Origin: Palsa-1392 sp036490335
Lineage (GTDB): Bacteria; Verrucomicrobiota; Verrucomicrobiia; Chthoniobacterales; UBA10450
DNA: 64,000 nucleotides
Direction of reading: 5' to 3'
NCBI GenBank assembly: GCA_036490335.1
Contig: DASXEB010000016.1
Location: 1 to 64,000 of the forward strand
The notes beneath the pieces were generated by a model. That model did not search any database. It was not told the origin of the DNA and saw only the letters and a program-made list of their open reading frames with translations. The position numbers and the translations under genes are program-made. Shown here in pieces: positions 34,420-42,714 of this stretch (its first letter is position 1; each line of letters opens with the position of its first letter).

Positions 34420-36878
34420 GGCATCGCCTCCAGATCGATCGGCCCCGGGTCGATCGTGAGTAATTCGGCCACGCCTAACGAGTCGGGATTGCCGTCGTTA
34501 GGCAGGTTCGCTTCGAGGCGCGAATTCAAAATCGGCGCGCTGCCCGTGCGGTAAAGCGCTTTCAAATTCACCGCGACAACTCCGGCGATCGATTGGATGA
34601 GCGCGATCACTTCGCTCATCTCGACCGGCTCGCCGAAATAGCGCGCCGCGAACGAAAACTGCGCGCGCAACGCATCCTCAATCGCGCTGAAAACGAGGTC
34701 TGATTCGTAATCGCTCTCGACCAAAATCTGCGCTGATAATTTGAACAAGCGTTCTTCGTAGGAGGCGACGCGGATAGGCACGAACGGATCGCCGGAATGG
34801 TGAATCGCATCGATCAATTGCTGCGCGAGCGGGTCGGCAATCGTCGCGCCATTCGGCCCCGCGACGGAAAGAAAAACGCCGCGCGCACGACCATCCCAGG
34901 TCCAGGTCGCAAGCGCCTTGGCGAATCCGGCGTAGTTGCGTGTAAAATCTTCGTAGTCGCTCAGCGAGACGACGCGATCGAGCGTGAGCATCGTGATCGG
35001 CGCGTTTGTTTGCGCGTCGGAGAACGACTGCGGGTCCTGTGCGCCCTCGGCGGCGATGGGATTGGTGACCGATTTCAAACCCGGAGGCCGCGTCAGCAAA
35101 GTCGTGAGCTGCCCTTGCCTAACGAGTCCGGCGAGCCCGATGCCGCGGCGATAAGTCGCGCTCACGTTTTGCGAGCCGGAGGGCAATCGCGCGCCGCAAA
35201 TCCCGTCGCCGAAACGGACCGTGACCGAGCCGTCGTCAGCCATCTCGGTAACCAAGATCCTGTCGCGCGGGCCGCGCTCGAAAAGCGTCGGCACTTCCTG
35301 CCAGAGCAAATTATTGACGCGAATTTGCAGAGTTGATTGCGCGCCGCCGGGCACGCTCGCAGCGACATAAGTCAGCGGCGTCTGCTTCAGTTTGAAACTT
35401 TGATTAGGCTGGGAAGCGTTGCCGCTGCCGAGCACTTCGCTCACCGTTTCGCCCTGGGTCGCGGGTGCGACATTTCCGTAGATGACGAGGTTGTCGCGGC
35501 GATAACTTTGCGGCGGCGAAGGCACGCTCAGCGACGCGAATTCCAAACTCGTTAGGCCATTCGCGCTCGCGCTCGAAACGACCTGGACGACGTTGTTGAG
35601 CGTTTCGCCGGTCGCGCTATCGACGCCGGAAAAAAGCAGGAGCCGGCCTTTCGCCAAATCGTCCACCTGTGCGCTCAAGATCACGCTGCCGCCGGCCACC
35701 GGATCCGTGATCGGCGCGGTCCCGAGAGTCAGTTGCTCGCTTTGCACATAAACGGTCGCCGAACGCAACGGCACCAGAGTGGGCGGCCGATCGGGCGTGA
35801 TCCGCGTGATCTTCGCGCTAAGGGCGAATTGCGCGCGCGACACACTCGTTAGGCTGCTGACCTTGTGCAGTTGCGCGTAGAGCGGCTTCGTCAGCACGAC
35901 CCAACTGTCAGCCACGATTTTTGAATAAACTGCGTCGAGATCGAGCTGGTTGTTTTGAATTTTGAAGCCCGGCCATTCGGTCGAAGTCGTGTAGTTGGCC
36001 GGGTCGTAAGCCATGCGAATGCTCTCCGGCATTGAGATCCAATCAGGCGCGTTGTTGCCGAAGAGCGCGGCCCGCTGCCGCAGGGCGAAGACCCTGGCGT
36101 CGGCCGCGCCTAACGATGCCGGGAATTTCGTCAAACCGTCTTCCCACGCGACCAGCGTCTGCTTTTCGTTAGGCAAGGCCGTCACCGTCTTGAGCAGGCG
36201 AAATTCCCAGAGCGCGCTATCGATGTTGTTCTCGCGATCATTCCCGACCATCACGATCGCGTCGCCGGGCTGGAGTTTGGTGTCAACGCCCTGGAGGTAG
36301 AGCTGCTCGAGCGTGTTGCTGAGAAGTTGCGGCGCGGACGTCTGCGGGGTGAGCCGATTCCAAATCGTGCGCGCGTCGATCGCCGCGATCGTCTCGAAGG
36401 TTTGCGCGGTCTCGTTAGGCCCGGGAACGCTTTGCACCTTCGTCCCGATGTCGAGCGTGAGTTCGTTAGGCGCGCCAGGCGTTTGATCGAGAAGAAAAGC
36501 GAGCGGCGCGGAAGCGGCCACGCCGGGTTGCAAACGGTAGCCGATGAGCTGCGCCAGCCTGACGATCGAGTCGCGCTCGGTCGCAGTGCGAAGCCAGGAT
36601 TCGTTTGCGATCCGCTCCTGATAAAAAGTGAAGACGTCGGCGAGCGTGGCCCAGCCGTCGAGGAGCGCGATGGTGAAGTCGTCCGTCTCGCGTGTCGTTA
36701 GGCTGCGCAGCGCCGGGAACTCCGCGTCCGACAAAAATGCGAGCGCGCTTTGCAAAAAATCGGCCTGCGTCCCGACGCGATAATTAACGTGCGAAAGACC
36801 GGGACGATTCGTGAGGCCGGCCGGAATGTCGGCCGTGATTCCGTCGCAACAGCCGCAATCGTTCAGTTGCGTCGGCAT
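34416..36878 (-). CDS. eCIS baseplate assembly protein J-like (Afp11/Pvc11 type)
   Basis: 820 residues. It begins with a Cys-containing NDCGCCDGITADIPAGLTNRPGL and contains FLSDAEFPALRSLTTRETDDFTIALLDGWATLADVFTFYQERIANESWLRTATERDSIVRLAQLIGYRL, the signature of TIGR02243-type putative baseplate assembly proteins. The C-terminal half has the gpJ core (VRFGDGICGARLPSGSQNVSATYRRGIG, LDRVVSLSDYEDFTRNYAGFAKA). It should form the wedge of the baseplate with the neighbouring gene's product. Its ATG shares one base with the upstream gene's TGA. Many TCGTTAGGC copies occur here. Confidence 0.88.
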   Translation of the reverse strand: MPTQLNDCGCCDGITADIPAGLTNRPGLSHVNYRVGTQADFLQSALAFLSDAEFPALRSLTTRETDDFTIALLDGWATLADVFTFYQERIANESWLRTATERDSIVRLAQLIGYRLQPGVAASAPLAFLLDQTPGAPNELTLDIGTKVQSVPGPNETAQTFETIAAIDARTIWNRLTPQTSAPQLLSNTLEQLYLQGVDTKLQPGDAIVMVGNDRENNIDSALWEFRLLKTVTALPNEKQTLVAWEDGLTKFPASLGAADARVFALRQRAALFGNNAPDWISMPESIRMAYDPANYTTSTEWPGFKIQNNQLDLDAVYSKIVADSWVVLTKPLYAQLHKVSSLTSVSRAQFALSAKITRITPDRPPTLVPLRSATVYVQSEQLTLGTAPITDPVAGGSVILSAQVDDLAKGRLLLFSGVDSATGETLNNVVQVVSSASANGLTSLEFASLSVPSPPQSYRRDNLVIYGNVAPATQGETVSEVLGSGNASQPNQSFKLKQTPLTYVAASVPGGAQSTLQIRVNNLLWQEVPTLFERGPRDRILVTEMADDGSVTVRFGDGICGARLPSGSQNVSATYRRGIGLAGLVRQGQLTTLLTRPPGLKSVTNPIAAEGAQDPQSFSDAQTNAPITMLTLDRVVSLSDYEDFTRNYAGFAKALATWTWDGRARGVFLSVAGPNGATIADPLAQQLIDAIHHSGDPFVPIRVASYEERLFKLSAQILVESDYESDLVFSAIEDALRAQFSFAARYFGEPVEMSEVIALIQSIAGVVAVNLKALYRTGSAPILNSRLEANLPNDGNPDSLGVAELLTIDPGPIDLEAMP

Positions 36879-39370
36879 CAGCGGCCGCCTCCGAGATCAA
36901 GAGTGAAAATGCCGCGCTCGGGAAAATCGGGATCGTTTTGGAGCCGCGCGATTTCGAGTCGATCCATGGTCAGAAAGCCACTCGTTAGGCCGCTTGTTTC
37001 CGGCAGGCCCTGTCGTTGAAACGTCGTGATCTGGACCAATTCGACGCCCGCGACCGCCTGAGCCGCGGCGTAAATCGCGCTCAGGTAAACCGTTTGTCCA
37101 AACGCGAAAAGATCCGGCTGGAAAAATCCTTTGCTGCCATCTGCGCGCGTGCCGCTGCTGAAAACTTCAAGCAACGCCAGCTCGACGTCGCTGCGAAAAT
37201 AATCCGCCTGGACACAAACGAACATCGCGATCTCGAGCGAGACGTAACGCGGCGAATCGATCTCGAGATCCTGCCCGGCCATGCGATAGGGCTCGATCTC
37301 GGCCAGAAGTTGGGTTTCGAAATCATTCGTTAGGGGAAGCGCGTCGAAACGATCGGCGGTAATGAAAACCGTGTGCCAGCTTCCCGTCCAGCGGAAGGTC
37401 GCGGCTGCGCGCAGAATCGCGGGATCGAGCTCGGCCGTGCACGCATAATCGTCTTCCGTCACCGCGCGTTTTTGGGTGCGAAACGCCTGCGGCGCGTCGC
37501 GTCGAATCTGCGCGGCCGACTCCGGATCGAGGCCGCCGGCTGCTGGAAGAAAATTCCGCACCGCACTCACGCCCTCGCTCGTGACGATGTGCGCGAGCGT
37601 TTCCGCGCCGATGTTTCCAGCCGCGCCGTTGCCGACGCGATACGTCGCGCTGAAAGCGGTGCCGGGATCGGGCGCGGCACCGTATTCGTCGTCGCCGAAA
37701 CGAAGAGACGCGCTTTGGTCGCTTTCAATTTCGACCACGAACTCGGTCGCGTCATCGGCGCTGCCTAACAAATCGCGTTGCGGCAGCCAAGTCGCGGTGT
37801 CCGCGCCGAGGATGCTTTGCAGCGCGATTGCCGGTTTCGCGGTATCCGACGCGAAGTTCAAACTCTGCGAAGCCGGCAATGTTTGATCGAAAGGTGAAGA
37901 CTGCGTGAGCGGCTGCGATTGCAAGGTCGGATGAAAACGCGGCGGCAGAAATTGCGGCGGCGGCCGATTGCAACAATCCGCGCCCGCGGTCGGCGGCAGC
38001 GCAATTTGTGGCGCGGGCACGGCGCCTAACGACTCGTCCGCGATCGTCAGGCCGTGATCGCAGAGGACGATGTTTCCGTGCGCGACGCTGATGTCGTCGT
38101 AATAAATTCCCCCGTGCTCTTCATCAGTGAAACCGGAGAGACAAAACGGAAACGGAAGCGCGTCTTCCGCCATCCAGGCGATCTCGGTAATTTGCGCGCC
38201 GGTGAGCGGATCGATCAGGGGCGCGCTCGCGGCGTCGAAGGTAATCACACTCGTTAGGCGAAGGGCGAAACGGCGCGTGCGATCGGCGTCTGCGATTTCG
38301 CCGGTGAGCGGTCCGCGTTGCTCCTCGAAGATGAGCACAGCATCGTTAGGCAAATCGGGAAAGTGGCCGGCCAGAGTCGCGCTGGTCGCGCCTTTGGGCA
38401 GACAACATTGGCGGTCGCTCCAGGTGTAAAACGGCATCGTGTCGTGCGCGATGAAAAGCGTGATGTCGTGGAGCGTTTCGAAAACGGTCGGCTGTTGCCG
38501 CAAGGCCGCCTGAAGAGTCTGCGACGCGGGCGCAACGCGCGTCGGCGTTTGATCGAGACGACTGAGAATTTGCGTCTGCGCCGGGACGGTCACGAGATCG
38601 GCTTCGGGCGTGAGCTGCACCCAGACGCGGGCGTTTGTGCCGTCGCTGACGAAGTAATCGACGAGCCGCGCGTGACGCCGGAGCGAGACGCGTTTGCGCG
38701 CGGAGTCGAGGTAGGCTTCGGTCGCGACGGCGTCTTGTTGATAGCTGAGTTGGTCGCCGATGTAGGCGAGCAACTCGACGAGTGTGATGCCGAGGTCGGC
38801 GGGATTTCGTTCCTGCCAGGCGGGCACGAGCAGCGCCATGCGATCGAGGATGAGCTTGCGAAAACTGGCGTAGTCTTTCGCGAGATAATTGATCTCCGGG
38901 AGCGGGCGCGGCGCGGGCGGGCAGACGCGCGCGGGCGCGCAATCGAAGTCGGACGGGCACTCGACCTTGAAGGAAAAATCGACCGCGGCGAGACGCGGGT
39001 CGATGTCGTTAGGCGGGGCGGAGTCGTTAGGCGATTGGACTAACGACAAAGTGTAAATGGAAAAATCGCCCGGCTGTTGCACCTCGACGGTGAGGACGTC
39101 GGCGTCGTCGCCCGTGCCGATGGTCGCGTTGAGGACGACGATCGGCCAAATGCGTTCGCCGCCGCTGATGCCGACGTTCGCGGTCGCGAGTGAATTTGCC
39201 GCGATGTTGTTGATGAAATGGACGCGCAAAAAGCGCTGGCGATCCGCGGGATTCGGCGCGTCGTGATCGACGACTTCGAGATAATCGATGCCGTTGAGCG
39301 CGGTGCCGCGAATGGCGTCGCGGCGGCGTTCGTCGCAGCAAAAATAAAGCGGATTCGTCAGGCCGTTCAT
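36878..39370 (-). CDS. eCIS baseplate assembly protein J-like (Afp12/Pvc12 type)
   Basis: 830 residues. It starts MNGLTNPLYFCCDERRRDAIRGTALNGIDYLEVVDHDA, typical of the second large baseplate protein of eCIS loci. It includes LPEINYLAKDYASFRKLILDRMALLVPAWQERNPADLGITLVELLAYIGDQLSYQQDAVATEAYLDSARKRVSLRRHARLVDY and a gpJ-like core further on (LRFGDDEYGAAPDPGTAFSATYRVGNG, KRAVTEDDYACTAELDPAI). With the adjacent paralogue it likely builds the baseplate ring. The order and overlap with gp25 upstream match AFP/PVC clusters. Confidence 0.88.
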   Translation of the reverse strand: MNGLTNPLYFCCDERRRDAIRGTALNGIDYLEVVDHDAPNPADRQRFLRVHFINNIAANSLATANVGISGGERIWPIVVLNATIGTGDDADVLTVEVQQPGDFSIYTLSLVQSPNDSAPPNDIDPRLAAVDFSFKVECPSDFDCAPARVCPPAPRPLPEINYLAKDYASFRKLILDRMALLVPAWQERNPADLGITLVELLAYIGDQLSYQQDAVATEAYLDSARKRVSLRRHARLVDYFVSDGTNARVWVQLTPEADLVTVPAQTQILSRLDQTPTRVAPASQTLQAALRQQPTVFETLHDITLFIAHDTMPFYTWSDRQCCLPKGATSATLAGHFPDLPNDAVLIFEEQRGPLTGEIADADRTRRFALRLTSVITFDAASAPLIDPLTGAQITEIAWMAEDALPFPFCLSGFTDEEHGGIYYDDISVAHGNIVLCDHGLTIADESLGAVPAPQIALPPTAGADCCNRPPPQFLPPRFHPTLQSQPLTQSSPFDQTLPASQSLNFASDTAKPAIALQSILGADTATWLPQRDLLGSADDATEFVVEIESDQSASLRFGDDEYGAAPDPGTAFSATYRVGNGAAGNIGAETLAHIVTSEGVSAVRNFLPAAGGLDPESAAQIRRDAPQAFRTQKRAVTEDDYACTAELDPAILRAAATFRWTGSWHTVFITADRFDALPLTNDFETQLLAEIEPYRMAGQDLEIDSPRYVSLEIAMFVCVQADYFRSDVELALLEVFSSGTRADGSKGFFQPDLFAFGQTVYLSAIYAAAQAVAGVELVQITTFQRQGLPETSGLTSGFLTMDRLEIARLQNDPDFPERGIFTLDLGGGR

Positions 39371-39729
39371 GAGCTCGCGTTCGTGAATTGCGCCGCCTGC
39401 AAAGTTTGGGTGCGCCTAACGAGATAGCTGACGGTGACGCGCAGGGTGGAATCTTCGTTCTCGACTTCGACCGCGTTCACCTGGATGAGGTCGCCGAGGA
39501 ACTGTTGCAACGATCCTTGCACGAGATATTGCGTGGTCGCGGCGAGCTGGTCGCTGTTCGGCGCGAAGGCGAGATTGAGCAGGCCGCTGCCGAAATCAGG
39601 ACGGTTGACCCGCTCGCCCGGCGCGGTGAAAAGCACCTGCTCGATCAGATCGCGGATGTGATCGTCGTCATTGTTAGGCGCGGCGGTGCGGCCGCGCGTG
39701 TCGAAGTGGAAAGGGAAGTCGACGTTCAT
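39367..39729 (-). CDS. eCIS baseplate wedge protein, gp25-like (Afp9 type)
   Basis: 120 residues from ATG 39729 (MNVDFPFHFDTRGRTA). It contains the gp25 core DHIRDLIEQVLFTAPGERVNRPDFGSGLLNLAFAPNSDQL and a C-terminal strand pair (VNAVEVENEDSTLRVTVSYLVRRTQ). gp25-like proteins nucleate sheath polymerisation at the baseplate. Its start overlaps the PAAR stop by four bases and its end overlaps the next gene's ATG. Confidence 0.9.
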   Translation of the reverse strand: MNVDFPFHFDTRGRTAAPNNDDDHIRDLIEQVLFTAPGERVNRPDFGSGLLNLAFAPNSDQLAATTQYLVQGSLQQFLGDLIQVNAVEVENEDSTLRVTVSYLVRRTQTLQAAQFTNASS

Positions 39730-40043
39730 GTCGCGAGCACCCGCGGTTGCGTGGAAATGACGAGCAAACCCTGGCCGGTCGGGACACAAATGGCCTGGCT
39801 CGTTTGCGTGATGACAGGCTGACCACCGGCGAGGACGCGGGTCGCGCCGACGACCCATTGCGCGGTCACGCACGGCGGACTCGGGACGCTCGCAAGCGCA
39901 CAGCCCGCGACCACGTATGGCGTCGCAAGCGTGACCACCGGCTGACCGCTGACAAGGACGCGCGGAAACGGCACGGTCGGCTGGGCCACGCCCGCGTGCA
40001 TGCAGGTGACGACGGCGCCGAGATGGACGACTGGAGCAGGCAT
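39726..40043 (-). CDS. PAAR-like spike tip protein
   Basis: 105 residues with the hydrophobic, Gly/Pro/Val-rich short strand pattern of PAAR proteins (MPAPVVHLGAVVTCMHAGVAQ, RVLVSGQPVVTLATPYVVAGCA, RVLAGGQPVITQTSQAICVPTG). The expected metal-binding His/Cys set is visible (His 7, Cys 14, His 16 and later Cys). It caps the gpV spike and pierces the target membrane. It follows gpV after 13 bases. Confidence 0.85.
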   Translation of the reverse strand: MPAPVVHLGAVVTCMHAGVAQPTVPFPRVLVSGQPVVTLATPYVVAGCALASVPSPPCVTAQWVVGATRVLAGGQPVITQTSQAICVPTGQGLLVISTQPRVLAT

Positions 40044-40056
40044 CGTTAGGCAAAAA

Positions 40057-40569
40057 TCATATGATCGTTAGGGCGCCGGCGTTGATGTCGGTGGAGGGGC
40101 CGACCATGTTGATGATCGCGCCCTGGCCGTTGGAAATAATGATGCCGGTGTCGCTGACCGAAATCATCGCGCCGGCCGCAGTCTTGATGAGAATGCCGCC
40201 GGTCGGGCCGGGCACGTCGCTGATCGTTAGGCCATTTTGCAGCGGCGTCTGCAAAGTGATTCCGGGAACACCCGGGGGAACGATCAGCGCCATCGCCGGC
40301 ACTTCCGGCGCGCTGCCGTAAAAGCAGCCGGCCCAGATCGGATAATCGGGATCGCCTTGTTCGAATTCGATCCAAACCGCCGAACCGACGATCGGCACCG
40401 CGAAGACGCCGTTCTGGATTCCCGCGACTTGAAAACAAGGCATGGCCCAGCTCGACGGGAGCAGACCGGTGACATCGGGCACGATCGCCTGAATGCGACC
40501 CATCATCATCGGATCGACGTTGTTCAAAACCGTGCCGCGATATTTTCCGAAGTAACGTTTGTCGCTCAT
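40057..40569 (-). CDS. eCIS central spike protein, gpV/gp5-like (Afp8 C-terminal type)
   Basis: 170 residues. The start YFGKYRGTVLNNVDPMMMGRIQAIVPDV is the OB-fold hallmark of phage baseplate protein V. GSAVWIEFEQGDPDYPIWAGCFYG follows, then a C-terminal beta-prism (GITLQTPLQNGLTISD, GGILIKTAAGAMISVSDTGIIISNGQGAIINM) forming the needle. It assembles as a trimer under the tube. Its ATG overlaps the hub gene stop by four bases. Confidence 0.92.
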   Translation of the reverse strand: MSDKRYFGKYRGTVLNNVDPMMMGRIQAIVPDVTGLLPSSWAMPCFQVAGIQNGVFAVPIVGSAVWIEFEQGDPDYPIWAGCFYGSAPEVPAMALIVPPGVPGITLQTPLQNGLTISDVPGPTGGILIKTAAGAMISVSDTGIIISNGQGAIINMVGPSTDINAGALTII

Positions 40570-41696
40570 GCTGGAACGGTGCTGACGGTCGAGATGAGGC
40601 CGTTGCGGGTGAGGGTGAAATCCTGTTTGAATTCGCCGCGTTTGATCTGGCTCTTGACGCTCTTGACGTAGTAGAGGCCGTCGAACGCTTCGCCGACGCC
40701 GCGCAATCCGACGAGCCGGCGCGCCTTCAAAATTCCGCCGTAACGCACGACGTCGAGCCGGCCGATCGCGGTCACGGCGTCGGCGGTGCGCGCGGCTTTC
40801 GCCAGGCCAATCGCGGCCGCGCGGATAGGCGAATATTTCGCCGTGCCTTCGATCGGCTCGAAGTTAAGCGAGAGCGGCGGGATTACGCCGAGCGGCGGAT
40901 TGAGCGGCGTGATCGGCGGAATCGGAATCGGGATCGGCACATGCGTCTCCTCGTTCTGGATGTAAACGATCGGGATGACCGTGCCCTGCGAGTTAAAACT
41001 GCAGGAGACGCTCTCGATGTTCGAGGCCGCGTCCATGTTAATGCTGAGTGCTTTTTGCGGAGTGCCGGTTTTGATTTCTGGGCCCCAATACGCCGTGCTT
41101 GTGCCGACGTCCGGGCCCGGATCGACATAAAAAACGTAGCCCACTTCGTCCGCGAGCGAGCGCACGTAGGCGAGATCTTTCCCTTTCTGAACCGGGACAC
41201 GATCGGTCGGAATTGGAATGTCTATCAAAATGCTGGGGATGACGAGCGGGATGAGGCCGAGAAAACTGTATTTCGCGATAATGAGCGCGACGCGCGCCTC
41301 GGGCGGCATGCCGGGAAACGGGAAACCGCTGAAGTCGATGTAATCCATCACCCGGCTGAGGTCTTCGCCAATAATAGTGAGGACGGAATGCGAAACGTCG
41401 GCCCCGGGACGGATCTCGTGATTCGTCATCACGCCGTCCATCAGGACTTCGGAATTTCCTCCAACTGTAACAATGATTATTACTCTTACGAGTGGAACGG
41501 CCGCGCCGCCGGCGAGCAGAAAAATGGTTTGGAGCGGCGAGTTGTTGCTGAGCGTGAAGTCGAGCTGAAAACCGCTTCCGCTCTCGCTGTTTGTCGTCAC
41601 GCTGACCGAGGTGAGCGCGTCGAGCACCTGCTGAGAAACCGGCTCGGGCACGACTGGGCCGATCATGAGAGTGAGATAAAAACCGGCGCTAGTCAT
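40566..41696 (-). CDS. eCIS hub protein, gpD/gp27-like
   Basis: 376 residues. Late-control-D-like: ADVSHSVLTIIGEDLSRVMDYID, VQKGKDLAYVRSLADEVGYVFYVDPGP (typical gpD/VgrG strand with DLxYxRxLAxExGYxFyv) and PIRAAAIGLAKAARTADAVTAIGRLDVVRYGGILKARRLVGLRGVGEAFDGLYYVKSVKSQIKRGEFKQDFTL at the C-terminus. It forms the hub that joins spike to tube. The start overlaps the LysM gene by eight bases. Confidence 0.9.
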   Translation of the reverse strand: MTSAGFYLTLMIGPVVPEPVSQQVLDALTSVSVTTNSESGSGFQLDFTLSNNSPLQTIFLLAGGAAVPLVRVIIIVTVGGNSEVLMDGVMTNHEIRPGADVSHSVLTIIGEDLSRVMDYIDFSGFPFPGMPPEARVALIIAKYSFLGLIPLVIPSILIDIPIPTDRVPVQKGKDLAYVRSLADEVGYVFYVDPGPDVGTSTAYWGPEIKTGTPQKALSINMDAASNIESVSCSFNSQGTVIPIVYIQNEETHVPIPIPIPPITPLNPPLGVIPPLSLNFEPIEGTAKYSPIRAAAIGLAKAARTADAVTAIGRLDVVRYGGILKARRLVGLRGVGEAFDGLYYVKSVKSQIKRGEFKQDFTLTRNGLISTVSTVPA

Positions 41697-42051
41697 TTTG
41701 CGGACCGGGAATGTTTTCCGGCAAGGTGATGCGAATGGTGCGGCCGATCGGCTCGAGCAGTTCGTTAGGCCGAACCGCGCCGTTCGCGTCGCAAATGCGC
41801 CAGAATTGTTCGGGATCGCCGAGAAATTTTGCCGCGATCTGGTCGAGCCGTTCGCCCTCAGTCACAACATGCAACTGAAGAGTCGCGAAATTTTCCGGCG
41901 CTGGAACGAAACGGCGTTTCAGGTAGGCGATCTGCGTTCCGTCCGGCATCGTTAGGCTGGCGATCGCAGTTTTGTTGTAACGGCTGGTCGCGGGAAAGGC
42001 CGGAGTTGTTAGGCCGGTTTGCTGCAGCAGAGTCTGGAGTTGATCGCTCAT
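41689..42051 (-). CDS. LysM-domain baseplate/tail protein (Afp7 C-terminal type)
   Basis: 120 residues. A LysM repeat spans about 58-113 (LHVVTEGERLDQIAAKFLGDPEQFWRICDANGAVRPNELLEPIGRTIRITLP). LysM-containing small proteins sit between tube and hub in phage tails and eCIS (Afp7/gp53-like), stapling the baseplate. Here it is separate from the CIS-tube domain encoded just upstream, whereas some systems have both in one polypeptide. The two genes overlap by four bases. Confidence 0.85.
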   Translation of the reverse strand: MSDQLQTLLQQTGLTTPAFPATSRYNKTAIASLTMPDGTQIAYLKRRFVPAPENFATLQLHVVTEGERLDQIAAKFLGDPEQFWRICDANGAVRPNELLEPIGRTIRITLPENIPGPQND

Positions 42052-42710
42052 GAGATGCCGGAAATGCCGAGGCTGGCGAAGGAGCCATTAGACGCAAGGC
42101 CGCCGAGCCGCTCTTTCTGCTGCTGGTAAATCATGTAAAGGCTCCCGGCCTTCGAGCTGAAATCGACGTCGTTCACGCTCAGCACGCGCATGCCGACGCT
42201 GACCTTGGCGCGGATCGGGTTGAGGTTCGCGTCAAACGCTTCCTCGGTGATGCTAAAATCGGTCAGGCGCATCGGAATGATGCGGTTTTTGCTCCAGATG
42301 AAAAGCGTGAGCGCGGATTCCATCGGGATGATCTCGAGTGTGCCTTGTTGTTCGAGCGCGTTGTTCGATTGCAACTGCTGGCTCGTCGGATAAACGATCG
42401 CCTCCAGGGTCGCGAGCTGCGGCTGGATGCCGGCGGAAATCGCGTTTGGGTTTTGATCCGGAAACTCGAGCTGATCGGTCGCGTCGATCTCGGCCTCGAG
42501 CTTGATCGTTTCGACTGGCGGACCTTTTAATCGCAAAATTTCCGAGCGATCGGCATTCGCATCGATCGCGACGCCTTGGATCTGGAGCGAGCGCGTAAGC
42601 GTGTCGGGATTGTATTGCAGCGAAATAATCCGCTGCACCGCCGCCGTGTCGGGATCGAGCAGGACGATGCCGCCTTTGAGAAGCTTCGGAGAGTTGGGAA
42701 ATGTACTCAT
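42048..42710 (-). CDS. eCIS tube-adaptor protein (CIS_tube domain, Afp7-like N-terminal)
   Basis: 220 residues. The start LLKGGIVLLDPDTAAVQRIISLQYNPDTLTRSLQIQGV and the pattern PVETIKLEAEIDATDQLEF...IQPQLATLEAIVYP...PMRLTDFSITEEAFDANLNPIRAKVSVGMRVLS match the contractile-injection-system tube protein N-terminal domain. It probably caps the baseplate end of the inner tube. It is followed by the LysM protein. Confidence 0.87.
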   Translation of the reverse strand: MSTFPNSPKLLKGGIVLLDPDTAAVQRIISLQYNPDTLTRSLQIQGVAIDANADRSEILRLKGPPVETIKLEAEIDATDQLEFPDQNPNAISAGIQPQLATLEAIVYPTSQQLQSNNALEQQGTLEIIPMESALTLFIWSKNRIIPMRLTDFSITEEAFDANLNPIRAKVSVGMRVLSVNDVDFSSKAGSLYMIYQQQKERLGGLASNGSFASLGISGIS

Positions 42711-42714
42711 CAGC